A stretch of DNA of 64,000 nt from Nitrospinaceae bacterium (GTDB taxonomy: Bacteria; Nitrospinota; Nitrospinia; Nitrospinales; VA-1): assembly GCA_029261595.1 (NCBI GenBank), contig JAJDAZ010000049.1:1-64000 (forward strand), in the 5' to 3' direction. Both the position numbers and the translations under genes were made by a program. The notes under the pieces were generated by a model. That model was not told the origin of the DNA. It made no database searches and saw nothing but the letters and a program-made list of their open reading frames with translations. Positions 44,839-55,221 of this stretch are shown here, in pieces. Numbering within the stretch: the stretch's first letter is position 1; each line of letters begins with the position of its first letter.

Positions 44839-46248
44839 ATGAGTGCGCCAAAAGGAAAAAAAATCCCCCGCCAGCCCGTTCCTGAACAGTCTCCCAAAGC
44901 CCGGAGCAAAAGCTTCGATGAGGTGTCTTATGGATACACACCGGTCATGGCCATGCTGGAGGCATCCCGTTGTCTTCAGTGCAAAAAACCCAAATGCGTG
45001 ATGGGGTGTCCCGTGCATGTGGCCATTCCAGAGTTCATCAAACTGGTTGCGGCGGGTGAATTCATTGCCGCCGCCCGAAAAATCAAGGAAACCAATTCGC
45101 TTCCTGCTGTTACCGGGCGGGTTTGCCCACAGGAGGACCAGTGCGAAAAACACTGTGTGCTGGGTCTTAAAAACGAACCGGTTGCCATTGGACAATTGGA
45201 GCGGTTCGCCGCCGACTACGAACGGAGGGAAGGAAAAATCGAAATTCCCGAACTGGCCCCTTCAACAGGAAAAAAAATCGCAATTATCGGGGCCGGTCCC
45301 GCTGGCCTGACGACGGCGGGGGATCTTGCCAAACTGGGACACGAAGTGGTGATCTTTGAAGCACTCCATAAAGCCGGCGGTGTGCTCTTTTACGGTATCC
45401 CGCAATTTCGTCTGCCCAAGGAAATCGTCGACGCTGAACTTGAGTATCTCCAGAAAATGGGTGTTGAAATCAAAGTCAACTACGTCATCGGAAAAATAAA
45501 AAGCCTTGATGAATTGATGGCCGATGAAGGATTCGATGCGGTCTTTGTCTCCACCGGTTCCGGGCTTCCTTACTTTCTGGGGATTCCTGGAGAAAATCTC
45601 AACGGAGTTTATTCAGCCAACGAGTTTCTCACGCGGGTCAACCTGATGCATGCATGGGAATTTCCAGTATTCGACACGCCCCTGCATGCGCACAAAACCA
45701 TCGCCGTCATTGGTGGCGGCAACACGGCGTTGGATGCGGCCCGGACGGCGCTCAGGCTACCATCTACTGAAAAGGTCATGATTGTCTACCGGCGTTCCCC
45801 GGACGAGATGTCCGCCAGGGATGAGGAAATCAAACACGGTAAGGAAGAGGGCATTGAGTTTCGTTATCTGGAAAACCCCGTTCGTATTTTGGGAGCAGAC
45901 GGCCGGGTGACGGGTGTCGAGTGCCAGAAAATGAAATTGGGAGAGCCCGACAGCTCCGGCAGAAAGAAACCCATTCCCATCGAGGGAAGTGAATTTGAAG
46001 TGGAAACTGACGCGGTGATCATCGCTCTTGGAAGCGGGACGAATCCTCTGATCGCACAAAACACCGAAGATTTAAAAACAGATACCGAGGGCCGCATTAA
46101 ACTTTCCGACGCGGACATTCAGAAAACCAGCAAAAAAGGGGTGTTCGCCGGAGGCGATATCGTGACCGGCGCGGCCACGGTCATCTCTGCTATGGGAGCC
46201 GGGAAAAAGGCGGCTCTTGGCATCCACGATTATGTTATGAGTCAATAA
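44839..46248 (+). CDS. nfnB: NfnB/SudA (glutamate synthase small-subunit-like) flavoprotein
   Basis: 469 residues. N-terminal Cys clusters CLQCKKPKCVMGCPVHV and CPQEDQCEKHC bind [4Fe-4S]; then FAD motif IIGAGPAGLTTAGDLA, NADPH motif VIGGGNTALDAARTAL and a closing AGGDIVTGAATVI. Belongs to the homotetrameric GltA/NfnB/SudA class. Position 34 bases after nfnA favours NfnB/SudA over glutamate synthase. Links NAD(P)H and ferredoxin pools next to an NADP-linked hydrogenase. Confidence 0.9.
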   Translation: MSAPKGKKIPRQPVPEQSPKARSKSFDEVSYGYTPVMAMLEASRCLQCKKPKCVMGCPVHVAIPEFIKLVAAGEFIAAARKIKETNSLPAVTGRVCPQEDQCEKHCVLGLKNEPVAIGQLERFAADYERREGKIEIPELAPSTGKKIAIIGAGPAGLTTAGDLAKLGHEVVIFEALHKAGGVLFYGIPQFRLPKEIVDAELEYLQKMGVEIKVNYVIGKIKSLDELMADEGFDAVFVSTGSGLPYFLGIPGENLNGVYSANEFLTRVNLMHAWEFPVFDTPLHAHKTIAVIGGGNTALDAARTALRLPSTEKVMIVYRRSPDEMSARDEEIKHGKEEGIEFRYLENPVRILGADGRVTGVECQKMKLGEPDSSGRKKPIPIEGSEFEVETDAVIIALGSGTNPLIAQNTEDLKTDTEGRIKLSDADIQKTSKKGVFAGGDIVTGAATVISAMGAGKKAALGIHDYVMSQ

Positions 46249-46289
46249 TTCCAACCGCGTTCTAAATTTTATAAACTCTCGGATTCCTT

Positions 46290-48632
46290 ATGGGAAATGA
46301 CTCTTTAAAATCCGGCGTTAGATCGAAGCCCTCTCCCAAAGTAAACGGAGAGATGATTCGTATTCACGGTCAAGTTCAGGGCGTTGGGTTTCGCCCCACG
46401 GTCTGGAGGCTGGCTCATGAACAGGGTGTGTCCGGCCAGGTGTTGAATGATGGCGAAGGCGTGCTCATCCAGGCCTGGGGGAACGCCGAAAGCCTGAATA
46501 CGTTCCTCTTTCGATTGCGGGAGGAAGCGCCGAGGCTGGCACGAATTGACTCGATTGACCGGACCGTCATCGAAGGTCAGATTCCGCCGGATGATTTCAA
46601 CATCATCGAAAGTTTAAGAGGGCCAGTCCGAACTGCGGTCCAACCAGATGCCGCAACCTGCCCGGCCTGTCTGAAAGAGACAATCGATTCCCGGAATCGT
46701 CGGTTTCGATATCCCTTCACCAACTGCATTCACTGTGGGCCGCGTTTTTCGATAATTGAACAAATTCCTTATGATCGTAAGCGTACTACCATGGCGAGTT
46801 TCGTCATGTGCGTTGATTGCATGGCGGAATATTCAGATCCGAAAAACCGTAGATTTCATGCCCAGCCCAATGCTTGCTCTGTGTGTGGGCCGAACGTGAA
46901 ACTTCTGGACGCGAAGGGCGTAATGATTTCGGCCACGGACCCCGTTGCCGAAGCGGCAAATCTTTTGCGACAAGGATTCATTGTCGCCGTGAAAGGAATG
47001 GGAGGATATCACCTGGCCTGTTCTGGCATCAATGAAGAGGCTGTGTCTCGATTGAGGAATAGAAAACATCGCTGGGACAAACCCTTTGCGTTGATGGCGA
47101 GAGACATCCATCAAGTCCGACAGCTGTGTCAGGTGAATCTGGAAGAAGAGGCTCTATTGACATCGGTGATGAATCCCATTGTCTTGCTTCAGAAAAAGGG
47201 TTCCAGCCTTGTTGCGAAATCGGTTGCGCCCGGTCAGAAAACCCTTGGCGTGATGCTTCCCGGAACGCCTCTTCATCATCTGCTGATGCAGGAGGTTGAA
47301 GACACTTTAGTCATGACCAGCGGAAATATTTCGGATGAGCCCATCGCCTACCGCGATGAAGAAGCTATAGATAGACTGCAAGGTATCGCAGACTATTTTT
47401 TAACTCACAATCGGCCGATCCATATGCAGACGGATGATTCGGTCACCCGGATTTTCAGGAGCGAAGAGTTCCTTGTCCGTCGTGCAAAAGGTTATGCTCC
47501 GAGTCCGATCAGGATGCCCGAACCATTTGTGAGACCGGTCCTGGCTTGTGGAGGACATTTCAAAAATACCTTCTGTCTGGGAAAAGATCATTCCGTCACT
47601 ATCAGTCATCACATCGGGGATTTGGAAAATTATGAGTCCCTGACTTCTTTTAAGGAAGGGATTGAGCATTTTATAAACCTCCTAGAGATTAAGCCAGAAG
47701 TTGTGGCCTTTGATATGCACCCGGATTACCTTTCCACTCAATACGCCAGGCAACTGGAGGGTGTTAAAAAGATTGCTGTTCAACATCACCACGCACACAT
47801 TGCCAGTTGCATGGTGGATCACGGATTAAAAAATGAAACGGTTATCGGAGCGGCTTTCGACGGCACGGGCTACGGCACGGACGGCGCGATCTGGGGAGGA
47901 GAATTTTTACTGGCCGATTATCGGCAATTTTCGCGCGCCGCTCACCTTGAGTACCTTCCATTGCCGGGGGGGCCGGCAACCATCCGCGAACCCTGGCGCA
48001 GTGCCGCCGCTTGTCTGGACCATGTTTATGGGGATGGTATGGAAGCACTGGGCATTGACTACATAAAAAGACTGGATAAGAAAAAGTGGCAGGTTCTCAA
48101 ACAGATGATAAATAAAAATCAGAACTGCCCGCTTTCGTCAAGTATGGGGAGGCTATTCGATGCTGTATCATCTCTTTTGGGAATCCGCGATGTTGTTACT
48201 TATGAGGGGCAGGCGGCTGTGGAGCTTGAACAATTGGCGGATGAAACCTGTTACGACAGTTATTTCTGGGACTCGGTCAAAGGAGACTCCCCCATGATCG
48301 TGGGAATTCAAACTTTAATCAAAGCTCTTGTTGATGACATTCTTCAAGGAACTGCTGTCTCTAAAATTTCCTCCCGCTTTCACAACAGTGTGGCGGACAT
48401 GACCGTTTCTGTCTGCAAACGCATTCGACAGAAAACTGGTTTGGAACGGGTGGTTTTAGGTGGCGGGGTTTTTCAAAATATGTTTCTTCTCAATCGCCTG
48501 GTTTCCAAATTGGAAGAAAGCGGTTTTCGTGTCGCCATTCCCCGGCAGGTCCCCGTCAACGATGGAGGGATTTCTTTGGGCCAGGCGGTAATAGCCAACG
48601 CGAGATTTAGGGAATCCGTTTCGACTCAATGA
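46290..48632 (+). CDS. hypF: carbamoyltransferase HypF
   Basis: 780 residues, full length. Acylphosphatase domain (RIHGQVQGVGFRPTVW), two zinc fingers (CPACLKETIDSRNRRFRYPF; CVDCMAEYSD), YrdC-like domain (AVKGMGGYHLAC) and Kae1-like domain (QHHHAHIASCMVDHG, LGGGVFQNMFL). It uses carbamoyl phosphate and ATP to load HypE, the first step of cyanide-ligand synthesis. Confidence 0.97.
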   Translation: MGNDSLKSGVRSKPSPKVNGEMIRIHGQVQGVGFRPTVWRLAHEQGVSGQVLNDGEGVLIQAWGNAESLNTFLFRLREEAPRLARIDSIDRTVIEGQIPPDDFNIIESLRGPVRTAVQPDAATCPACLKETIDSRNRRFRYPFTNCIHCGPRFSIIEQIPYDRKRTTMASFVMCVDCMAEYSDPKNRRFHAQPNACSVCGPNVKLLDAKGVMISATDPVAEAANLLRQGFIVAVKGMGGYHLACSGINEEAVSRLRNRKHRWDKPFALMARDIHQVRQLCQVNLEEEALLTSVMNPIVLLQKKGSSLVAKSVAPGQKTLGVMLPGTPLHHLLMQEVEDTLVMTSGNISDEPIAYRDEEAIDRLQGIADYFLTHNRPIHMQTDDSVTRIFRSEEFLVRRAKGYAPSPIRMPEPFVRPVLACGGHFKNTFCLGKDHSVTISHHIGDLENYESLTSFKEGIEHFINLLEIKPEVVAFDMHPDYLSTQYARQLEGVKKIAVQHHHAHIASCMVDHGLKNETVIGAAFDGTGYGTDGAIWGGEFLLADYRQFSRAAHLEYLPLPGGPATIREPWRSAAACLDHVYGDGMEALGIDYIKRLDKKKWQVLKQMINKNQNCPLSSSMGRLFDAVSSLLGIRDVVTYEGQAAVELEQLADETCYDSYFWDSVKGDSPMIVGIQTLIKALVDDILQGTAVSKISSRFHNSVADMTVSVCKRIRQKTGLERVVLGGGVFQNMFLLNRLVSKLEESGFRVAIPRQVPVNDGGISLGQAVIANARFRESVSTQ

Positions 48633-48645
48633 TAAGGTTTATTAT

Positions 48646-48903
48646 ATGTGTCTTTCAGTACCCGGTAAAGTTTTAGAAATCACGGAAGAAGACGGTTTCA
48701 AAATAGGGCGAGTGGAATTTTCAGGGATCACCAAGAAAATTTGCCTGCAATATATTCCTGATATCCAGGTGGGGGAATACGCCCTGGTCCATGTGGGATT
48801 TGCGATTTCCAAACTCGATGAAAAGGAAGCGGCGAAGACACTTAAGTTGCTGGCAGAATTGGGGCAGGTGCAGAATGAATCGGAAAAGGGTTCTTCATCG
48901 TGA
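48646..48903 (+). CDS. hypC: hydrogenase maturation chaperone HypC
   Basis: 85 residues starting [12 protein letters not shown], with the essential Cys2, and continuing with [18 protein letters not shown]. It carries the Fe(CN)2CO unit with HypD and delivers it to the large subunit. 13 bases after hypF; its stop overlaps the hypD GTG. Confidence 0.97.
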   Translation: MCLSVPGKVLEITEEDGFKIGRVEFSGITKKICLQYIPDIQVGEYALVHVGFAISKLDEKEAAKTLKLLAELGQVQNESEKGSSS

Positions 48904-50012
48904 AATATATGGATGAATACCGGGACGGAAAGTTAGCAAGAAATATTGTTAATGAAATTTCCCGGATTCTAACTCGCAACTGGGTGATCATGGAAGTCTG
49001 TGGTGGACAGACACATGCGATTGTGAAATATGGTCTCGATCAACTATTCCCAAAACAAGTGGAATTGGTTCATGGTCCCGGCTGTCCTGTTTGCGTGACT
49101 CCGCTTGCGTTGATAGACAAGGCTCTCGCAATCGCTTCTCGCCATGATGTTATCTTTTGTTCTTTTGGCGACATGATGCGCGTTCCCGGTTCTGTAGACG
49201 ACCTGTTGCAAATCAAAGCACAGGGAGGGGATATTCGCATTGTTTATTCTCCTTTAGATGCCCTGAAAATCGCCAGTGAAAACCCGGATAAAAAAGTGGT
49301 GTTCTTCGCTGTGGGATTCGAAACGACTGTCCCCGCAAATGCCATGGCGGTTTGGAAAGCCAAAGAAGACAGTGTTCGGAATTTTTCCATGCTCGTTTCG
49401 CATGTGTTGGTTCCTCCTGCGATGACGGCCATTCTCAATTCACCTGAAAATCGCGTCCAGGGTTTTTTGGCCGCCGGTCACGTTTGCTCAGTGATGGGAT
49501 ACTGGGAATACGAACCCATCTCCGCTGACTACCGTGTTCCCATTGTGGTTTCCGGATTCGAACCTCTAGATATCCTGGAGGGAATTTTGATGGTGGTCCG
49601 GCAACTGGAACAGGGCAAAGCAGAGGTGGAAAACCAATACACAAGAATCGTCACACGACAAGGGAACACGCTGGCTCAGGAAAAAATTCTAGATGTGTTT
49701 GATGTCTGCGACCGGAAATGGCGGGGCATCGGAGAAATTCCCAGAAGCGGGTTAAGGTTAAAAGATGAGTTCAAATCGTTTGATGCCGCAAAAATTTTTG
49801 AAACCAAGCAAATTCAAACGCAAGAATCTCCATTGTGCATCAGTGGAGAGATTCTTCAAGGGTTGAAAAAACCTGACGATTGCCCTGCATTTGGCGGGCA
49901 ATGCACTCCGGAGAATCCTCTAGGAACTACCATGGTATCTTCCGAAGGCACCTGTGCCGCGTTTTACCAATATGGAAGGCATGAATTTCATGGACGCACC
50001 GAGTCAAGATAA
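48900..50012 (+). CDS. hypD: hydrogenase maturation iron-sulfur protein HypD
   Basis: 370 residues. [32 protein letters not shown] and the terminal Cys set [20 protein letters not shown] with GTCAAFY are typical. It assembles the Fe(CN)2CO unit. GTG start overlaps the hypC stop; an ATG lies nine bases further in. Confidence 0.97.
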   Translation: MKYMDEYRDGKLARNIVNEISRILTRNWVIMEVCGGQTHAIVKYGLDQLFPKQVELVHGPGCPVCVTPLALIDKALAIASRHDVIFCSFGDMMRVPGSVDDLLQIKAQGGDIRIVYSPLDALKIASENPDKKVVFFAVGFETTVPANAMAVWKAKEDSVRNFSMLVSHVLVPPAMTAILNSPENRVQGFLAAGHVCSVMGYWEYEPISADYRVPIVVSGFEPLDILEGILMVVRQLEQGKAEVENQYTRIVTRQGNTLAQEKILDVFDVCDRKWRGIGEIPRSGLRLKDEFKSFDAAKIFETKQIQTQESPLCISGEILQGLKKPDDCPAFGGQCTPENPLGTTMVSSEGTCAAFYQYGRHEFHGRTESR

Positions 50013-51069
50013 GAAACCTGATGTGGGCGAGGAATTGGGAAGTTGCCCGATTCCGATTCATTCACAATCAAATATCCTGTTGGGTCATGGAAGCGGCGGC
50101 AAGTTAAGTGCCGACCTGATTCGAGATGTTTTTCTGTCCACCTTCAAAAACCTCTTTCTTGATAAACTGAACGATTCGGCAATCCTCCCATATAAAGGTG
50201 GGGAACTTGCTTTCACCACAGATTCTTTCGTGGTCGATCCCGTTTTTTTTCCTGGAGGAAACATCGGTAGCCTCGCTATCCACGGTACAGTGAATGACTT
50301 GGCCGTCAGTGGAGCGCGCCCACTTTTTGTCAGCGCCGCGTATATTCTGGAAGAAGGATTTCCCCTGGAAAGCTTGAAAACAATCGTCGCGTCAATGCAA
50401 CAGGCTTGCGAAGAATCCAGGGTGACCCTGGTCACCGGGGACACAAAAGTGGTCGATAAAGGCAAATGTGATTCTATTTTTATCACGACTTCCGGGATTG
50501 GCGTGGTGGAAAAAGATCATACCATTTCTGTGGACCAGGCCAGGCCCGGTGATAAAATCATTATAAGCGGGACAATCGGTAATCACGGCATAGCGATTAT
50601 GTCTGTGCGGGCGGGGATTGATTTTGAGACCGGGCTGAAAAGCGACAGTGCGTCTCTAGTCACACCGATACGGGAGATATTAGAAGTGAGCTCTAATATC
50701 CATTGCCTCAGGGACCCAACTCGAGGTGGTCTATCCAGCACCTTAAACGAAATCGCTCAGGCCTCAAAAGTCGGGATTGAATTGGAAGAGACAAGCATTC
50801 CCATTTTGGATCAAGTCCGGGGAGCCTGTGAACTGCTGGGGCTGGATCCTTTGTGCGTGGCCAACGAAGGAAAATTTGTGGCAGTGGTCGCAGAGCAGGA
50901 TGCGGATAACGTATTGCGGCAGTTACGAAAAAACCCTCTGGGTCACGAGGCGGCGATCATTGGTGAAGTGGTGGAAGACCACCCCGAAATGGTTCTCATG
51001 CGTTCTCCCATTGGAGGCAAACGCGTGGTTCAGATGCTTCAGGGAGAACAGCTTCCAAGGATATGTTAG
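49990..51069 (+). CDS. hypE: hydrogenase maturation protein HypE
   Basis: About 359 residues. [24 protein letters not shown] and the C-terminal LPRIC with the carbamoylated, then cyanated, Cys define HypE. It receives the carbamoyl group from HypF and dehydrates it. Several in-frame ATGs overlap the end of hypD; the one at 49990 stands ten bases after GGAAGG and is the best spaced. The start is uncertain by a few residues. Confidence 0.95.
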   Translation: MDAPSQDKKPDVGEELGSCPIPIHSQSNILLGHGSGGKLSADLIRDVFLSTFKNLFLDKLNDSAILPYKGGELAFTTDSFVVDPVFFPGGNIGSLAIHGTVNDLAVSGARPLFVSAAYILEEGFPLESLKTIVASMQQACEESRVTLVTGDTKVVDKGKCDSIFITTSGIGVVEKDHTISVDQARPGDKIIISGTIGNHGIAIMSVRAGIDFETGLKSDSASLVTPIREILEVSSNIHCLRDPTRGGLSSTLNEIAQASKVGIELEETSIPILDQVRGACELLGLDPLCVANEGKFVAVVAEQDADNVLRQLRKNPLGHEAAIIGEVVEDHPEMVLMRSPIGGKRVVQMLQGEQLPRIC

Positions 51070-51113
51070 AAAGGGCTCCCAGTTTTTGAACCTTTATAAT
51101 TATGGTGATACAG

Positions 51114-51442
51114 ATGCATGAAATGGGAATCACCCGAAATATTGTTTCCATTGTTAGCGAGCATGCCAAAGGCGCTCGCGTTAAACGAGTATCTTTGGAA
51201 ATAGGAAAGTTGTCAGCGGTTCTACCTGACGCGATCCGGTTTTGTTTTGATGTGTGTGCTGAGGGGACGGAGCTGGAGAACGCCGATTTGGAAATCATCG
51301 AGATTGCTGGTCGTAAAAAATGCCGGGATTGTCAAATGATAACGAAAACTAATCAGGTGTACGGGCCTTGTGATGCGGGTCCTGGAACACCACGCCCATT
51401 GCAGGAGAGGAACTGAGGGTGAAAGAAATGGAGTTGATCTGA
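51114..51442 (+). pseudogene. hypA: nickel chaperone HypA with a frameshift
   Basis: Begins MHEMGITRNIVSIVSEHA and KRVSLEIGKLSAVLPDAI, with Zn-site CRDC, as HypA. The frame from 51114 then diverges and stops at 51416. The proper C-terminus is in the next frame: SWNTTPIAGEELRVKEMEL ending at TGA 51440-51442, which overlaps the hypB ATG as TGATG. One base missing near 51373-51378 explains it; a T before GCGGG would also recreate a Cys near the second Zn motif. Without repair the protein loses the second half of its zinc site. Maturation could fail, unless this is a base error. Confidence 0.85.
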
Positions 51443-52281
51443 TGTGCACAACCTGTGGATGCGGCGAAAATTCCGAACCCAAAATAATTGATCTCAGCAC
51501 CGGGGAAATTGTTTCAATTGATTTAACCGAATCGCATGACCTCGCGCACTCTCATCCTTACGATCATGGTCACGGTCATTCTCACCACCCTCAATCCCAC
51601 CTTTCTGACTCTTCGCCTCGTAAAACTGTGAATCTTGAAAAAGAAATTCTCGCAAAAAATGACTTCATAGCCGAACGCAACCGGAAATGGTTCCAAGCAA
51701 TGAACATCCTTGCTCTCAATTTGGTGAGTTCCCCTGGCTCGGGGAAAACAACTCTTCTCGAACGCACGATTCTAGATCTTGGCAAGCAAATTCCCTTCCT
51801 TGTAATAGAGGGAGATCAGGAAACCATGAACGATGCAGAACGCATTCGCGCCACCGGTTGCAAAGTGGTGCAGGTAAACACCGGCACTGGCTGTCATCTG
51901 GAAGCCAATATGGTGGCTCGGGGAATTGAAGAACTTCGGCCGCCTAAAAATTCTGCAGTGATGATCGAAAACGTCGGCAATCTGGTGTGCCCGGCATTAT
52001 TCGATCTGGGAGAAAAATCCAAAGTCGTTATTTTATCGGTCACCGAAGGTGATGACAAACCCCTCAAATATCCTCATATGTTCCGGGCATCGGACATCAT
52101 GATCCTGAATAAAATAGATTTGTTGCCACATGTTCAATTCAACATGGATAAATGCGTTCAACATGCAAGGCAAGTAAACCCCAATATTAGAGTGTTTCAA
52201 CTTTCCGTCACCACAGGAGAAGGGTTGGACATATGGTTTCACTGGCTTAGGCAACAAATCGTTTCCATGGCTACATCTTAA
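51442..52281 (+). CDS. hypB: nickel-dependent GTPase HypB
   Basis: 279 residues from the ATG at 51442. N-terminal MCTTCGCG metal site, a His-rich segment (HSHPYDHGHGHSHH) for nickel storage, then the GTPase: P-loop SSPGSGKTTLLE, EGDQETMNDAERI, and NKIDLLPHVQF. It supplies nickel to HypA and the large subunit. ORFs that start upstream at 51370 are out of context; the ATG overlaps the frameshifted hypA stop. Confidence 0.96.
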   Translation: MCTTCGCGENSEPKIIDLSTGEIVSIDLTESHDLAHSHPYDHGHGHSHHPQSHLSDSSPRKTVNLEKEILAKNDFIAERNRKWFQAMNILALNLVSSPGSGKTTLLERTILDLGKQIPFLVIEGDQETMNDAERIRATGCKVVQVNTGTGCHLEANMVARGIEELRPPKNSAVMIENVGNLVCPALFDLGEKSKVVILSVTEGDDKPLKYPHMFRASDIMILNKIDLLPHVQFNMDKCVQHARQVNPNIRVFQLSVTTGEGLDIWFHWLRQQIVSMATS

Positions 52282-52333
52282 GTTTTCTCATCTCATTTCC
52301 ATTTTAAAACAGGACATTTACAATGAGCGTGGA

Positions 52334-53755
52334 ATGGAAACTCTAACGTTAATTTACCTTGCCGCGGGTCCTGGCATTGCGGTTGCCGTATATATTTATT
52401 ATTCCGACAAGTGGGAACCTGAACCCAAAACCACGGTTGTTAAAGCTTTTTTGTTAGGTGGTTTGGCTTGTTTTCCTACCAGCTATATTGAGGGGGTTTT
52501 TGAAAAAGTTTTTAGTTTGCAAAATATCTTTACCGAAGGTTCCAGCGCTATAGGGTGGCAACAGGTATTTTATGCTTTTATCGGCGTGGCGTTGGTGGAG
52601 GAATTATGCAAATTTATTTTCCTTAAAGGATTCATTTACGATGACCGGGAGTTTAGCGAACCTTTTGATGGAATAGTTTTTGGAGGAATTCTGGGATGTG
52701 GCTTTGCAACCGTTGAAAATCTTTTTTACGTTTTTCGCCTTGGCCAGGAGGCGGGAATGCTGCGGTTATTCACAGCGGTTCCCGGGCACGCTTTTTTAGG
52801 AATAATTTTGGGCTATTTCATGGGAAGGGCTAAATTCAGTTTTGAACCTGAAAAAGAATTGTGGAAGGGCCTGGTTTCAGTGGTCATCATTCACGGGATT
52901 TATGATACCGCGGCTTTCTCCCGTACCGGTTGGGCCTTTTTTGTAATATTTGGAATGGTTTTTCTGAGTATTTATTTTGGGCTGAGAGCAAAAAAGGATT
53001 TGGAAAAACATTCTGCTGTTATTGAGTTTTCACCCGCACAATTCATGCTTGTAAAAAAAGGCATTAAAAAAGGTCCTCTGCAATTAAAAGATATTCGTTG
53101 TTTGCTATCGGAAGGCAAGTTAAGTCCGGAGGATTTTCTCATTGCTAAAAAAGGGGGAAAAACCAAATCGATAAAAGAGATTTTTTCTTCCAAAATAATT
53201 TCACAATATAAAGGTTTGACCAAAATACCGACCCAGGGGCAGTCGATAAGCTTTTTTTTTATTTTATATGGGTTAACCTTTGGCCTTTATTTTTATTTCT
53301 GGTTTCTTAGGAATTATCGAAAATTCAGGAATCATAAAGGGGTTAAAATAAACCCTGAATTACAATTTTTGGAGCTGTTGATACTCTCCATTATTCCATA
53401 TTTTGCTTTAGGAATAATTCTTGGGAAATTAATTAATTTCCCTTTTCAACCTTTTATTAAAGCTTCTCTGGATTGGATCGTTGCGGGGATACAGACCGCC
53501 TTCTTGTATTTCCAACTTCGAATGATCAAAAGATTTTTGAAAAGGCGAATAAAGGGGAGTTTTAAAGTTCTAACTATTATCCTGCAATATTTTGTCTTAG
53601 ACGGGGCAATCAAAATGCTTCCTTCAGACATGCCCTATTACCCATATTATGCGATTATCCTGATTTTATTTCAGGGAGCGGTTTTGGCCCTGGTTCAAGC
53701 AGATTTAAACAGGTATTGGCAACAGGAAAGGAGACGATTGGCCGAAGCAAAATGA
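52334..53755 (+). CDS. PrsW-like intramembrane protease fused to GYF_2-like and DUF4234 domains
   Basis: 473 residues. The PrsW part has VALVEELCKFIFL with the Glu-Glu-x-x-Lys motif and GFATVENLFYVF, and about eight helices. Next comes a soluble region ending FMLVKKGIKKGPLQLKDIR, which resembles a GYF_2 domain, then four more helices with FFFILYGLTFGLYFYFW, like DUF4234. PrsW proteases cleave membrane-bound anti-sigma factors. No sigma or anti-sigma gene is nearby. The fusion layout is uncommon. Confidence 0.75.
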   Translation: METLTLIYLAAGPGIAVAVYIYYSDKWEPEPKTTVVKAFLLGGLACFPTSYIEGVFEKVFSLQNIFTEGSSAIGWQQVFYAFIGVALVEELCKFIFLKGFIYDDREFSEPFDGIVFGGILGCGFATVENLFYVFRLGQEAGMLRLFTAVPGHAFLGIILGYFMGRAKFSFEPEKELWKGLVSVVIIHGIYDTAAFSRTGWAFFVIFGMVFLSIYFGLRAKKDLEKHSAVIEFSPAQFMLVKKGIKKGPLQLKDIRCLLSEGKLSPEDFLIAKKGGKTKSIKEIFSSKIISQYKGLTKIPTQGQSISFFFILYGLTFGLYFYFWFLRNYRKFRNHKGVKINPELQFLELLILSIIPYFALGIILGKLINFPFQPFIKASLDWIVAGIQTAFLYFQLRMIKRFLKRRIKGSFKVLTIILQYFVLDGAIKMLPSDMPYYPYYAIILILFQGAVLALVQADLNRYWQQERRRLAEAK

Positions 53756-53813
53756 ATTCACTCTTTAATGGTAGTTGGGCAATGCTAAAAACTTCAGCAG
53801 AAGACTGGAATCC

Positions 53814-54380
53814 ATGAACAAAACAAGAACAATTGCATTGATCGTGGCGGTGGTGGGCTCGTTGCTTTATCTGAAAACTATTTTTTTGCCGGACGGAAAC
53901 TGGGGAAAATATCATGACTCTGGTTGGGCGGCATTTAAGGGGAAGAATTATGTCGAGGCGGAAAAACAATTTTTTGATGCCCTGAAAGAAGCCGAGAGAT
54001 TCTCAAACGATGATCCGCGATTGCGGCTGACACTAAATAATCTGGCAGAAACTTATCGAGATCAGGCAAAGTATTCCGAGGCCGAGCCGTTTTATAGGCG
54101 CGTACTGGAGAGAGACGAAAGGGTCCTGGGGCCAGAACATCCTAATGTTGCCGCGAGCCTCAACAACCTGGCAAATAATTATCGCGTTCTGGGTAAGTAT
54201 GCAGAGGCGGAACCACTATATCAGCGGGCCCTTGCGATTTGGGTGAAAATCCTGGGGCCGGAGCATCCCCTTGTTGTCCATATTCAGGTGGGTTACGCTG
54301 AATTACTTCGAAAGACGGGTCGGGTTGCGGAAGCTGAGAAGTTGGAATCTCGCGTTAGCACTCCTCAGACCAACCCATGA
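53814..54380 (+). CDS. membrane-anchored tetratricopeptide repeat protein
   Basis: 188 residues: one N-terminal helix (IALIVAVVGSLLYLKTIF), then about four TPR units of the kinesin-light-chain type with the repeated GPEHPNVAASLNNLA / GPEHPLVVHI element and AEAEPFYRRVL. Protein-protein scaffold; partner unknown. ATG 53814 preferred, it starts the anchor. Confidence 0.8.
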   Translation: MNKTRTIALIVAVVGSLLYLKTIFLPDGNWGKYHDSGWAAFKGKNYVEAEKQFFDALKEAERFSNDDPRLRLTLNNLAETYRDQAKYSEAEPFYRRVLERDERVLGPEHPNVAASLNNLANNYRVLGKYAEAEPLYQRALAIWVKILGPEHPLVVHIQVGYAELLRKTGRVAEAEKLESRVSTPQTNP

Positions 54381-54410
54381 CTATAACCGAAAAAGTTATG
54401 ATTAACTATA

Positions 54411-55157
54411 TTATAAATCGTCGAGAATTTTTTGACGCTTGACTTTATATTCCTTTTCATCAATCAACTCATCACGTTTTAATTCTTCCAGTATTTTCAG
54501 TCTTTTTTTAATGCCTAAGGTTGGCGTTGCAGGCGCGGCTTGTTTTTCTTCAGAAGGAGGGGAGGGATGTATTATTCGCTCGAGGTCGGGCTTGATTTGG
54601 TTAAACACAATCCAATTGGTGATCTCTTGCACAAGGTTCTTGATTTTTTCTTTCGTTTTATAGGACTGATGGGTGAGGGGAACCAATCGCCATGGATCGC
54701 CACTGACAGAAAAATCATCCACTGTTCTGCGGATTCTTTGAATTGCAGTCATTCGCCAATGGAGACCCTCCGTTGTTAAAAATGTATCTCCCATCAAAGT
54801 GGTTTTTCCCGCCGCATTTTTTACCCGGAATGTAATTCGTTGATCCGGATCAGCAAGAGTAAAATTTTGCAGAATCATTGGCGTCAATCGCTGGGTTACT
54901 ACGGTATTAAATACCCGTCTTTTATTCGACCAGGAGACTCCCCTTTTTTGGTAGGCCAGGGAACTCATGGCTTTAAAGAGAGTGGTTTTATCGAACCGAT
55001 AAGGTTGAATGACTTGTAGGCGGTAATTCTCTTTTTCGTGGTCTATAAACGGTTGGAGCGAAACGGAAATTTGGATGTTGTCAGTCGGGAGTTGGCCCGC
55101 AAGAAACTTTTGCGGAAAAAATAAAATATAAAGGCAGGAAAAAACTATTATTCGCAC
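54411..55157 (-). CDS. exported protein with SHOCT-like C-terminus
   Basis: 248 residues, GTG start. N-terminal signal peptide (IIVFSCLYILFFPQKFLAG). The middle is a beta-rich region with no motif I know. The end, RLKILEELKRDELIDEKEYKV, is a short SHOCT-like helical domain. Convergent with the TPR gene. Function unknown. Confidence 0.6.
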   Translation of the reverse strand: MRIIVFSCLYILFFPQKFLAGQLPTDNIQISVSLQPFIDHEKENYRLQVIQPYRFDKTTLFKAMSSLAYQKRGVSWSNKRRVFNTVVTQRLTPMILQNFTLADPDQRITFRVKNAAGKTTLMGDTFLTTEGLHWRMTAIQRIRRTVDDFSVSGDPWRLVPLTHQSYKTKEKIKNLVQEITNWIVFNQIKPDLERIIHPSPPSEEKQAAPATPTLGIKKRLKILEELKRDELIDEKEYKVKRQKILDDL

Positions 55158-55221
55158 TTGGACCGGGGTAAGTTGTTTTGGCCCATTTTACAAATATTGT
55201 ACATAAGCTGGCAATAAAAAA

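Noticed and set aside
51370-51441. Upstream extension of hypB
   Set aside because: The extra residues are the frameshifted copy of the hypA end; MCTTCGCG at 51442 is the family start.
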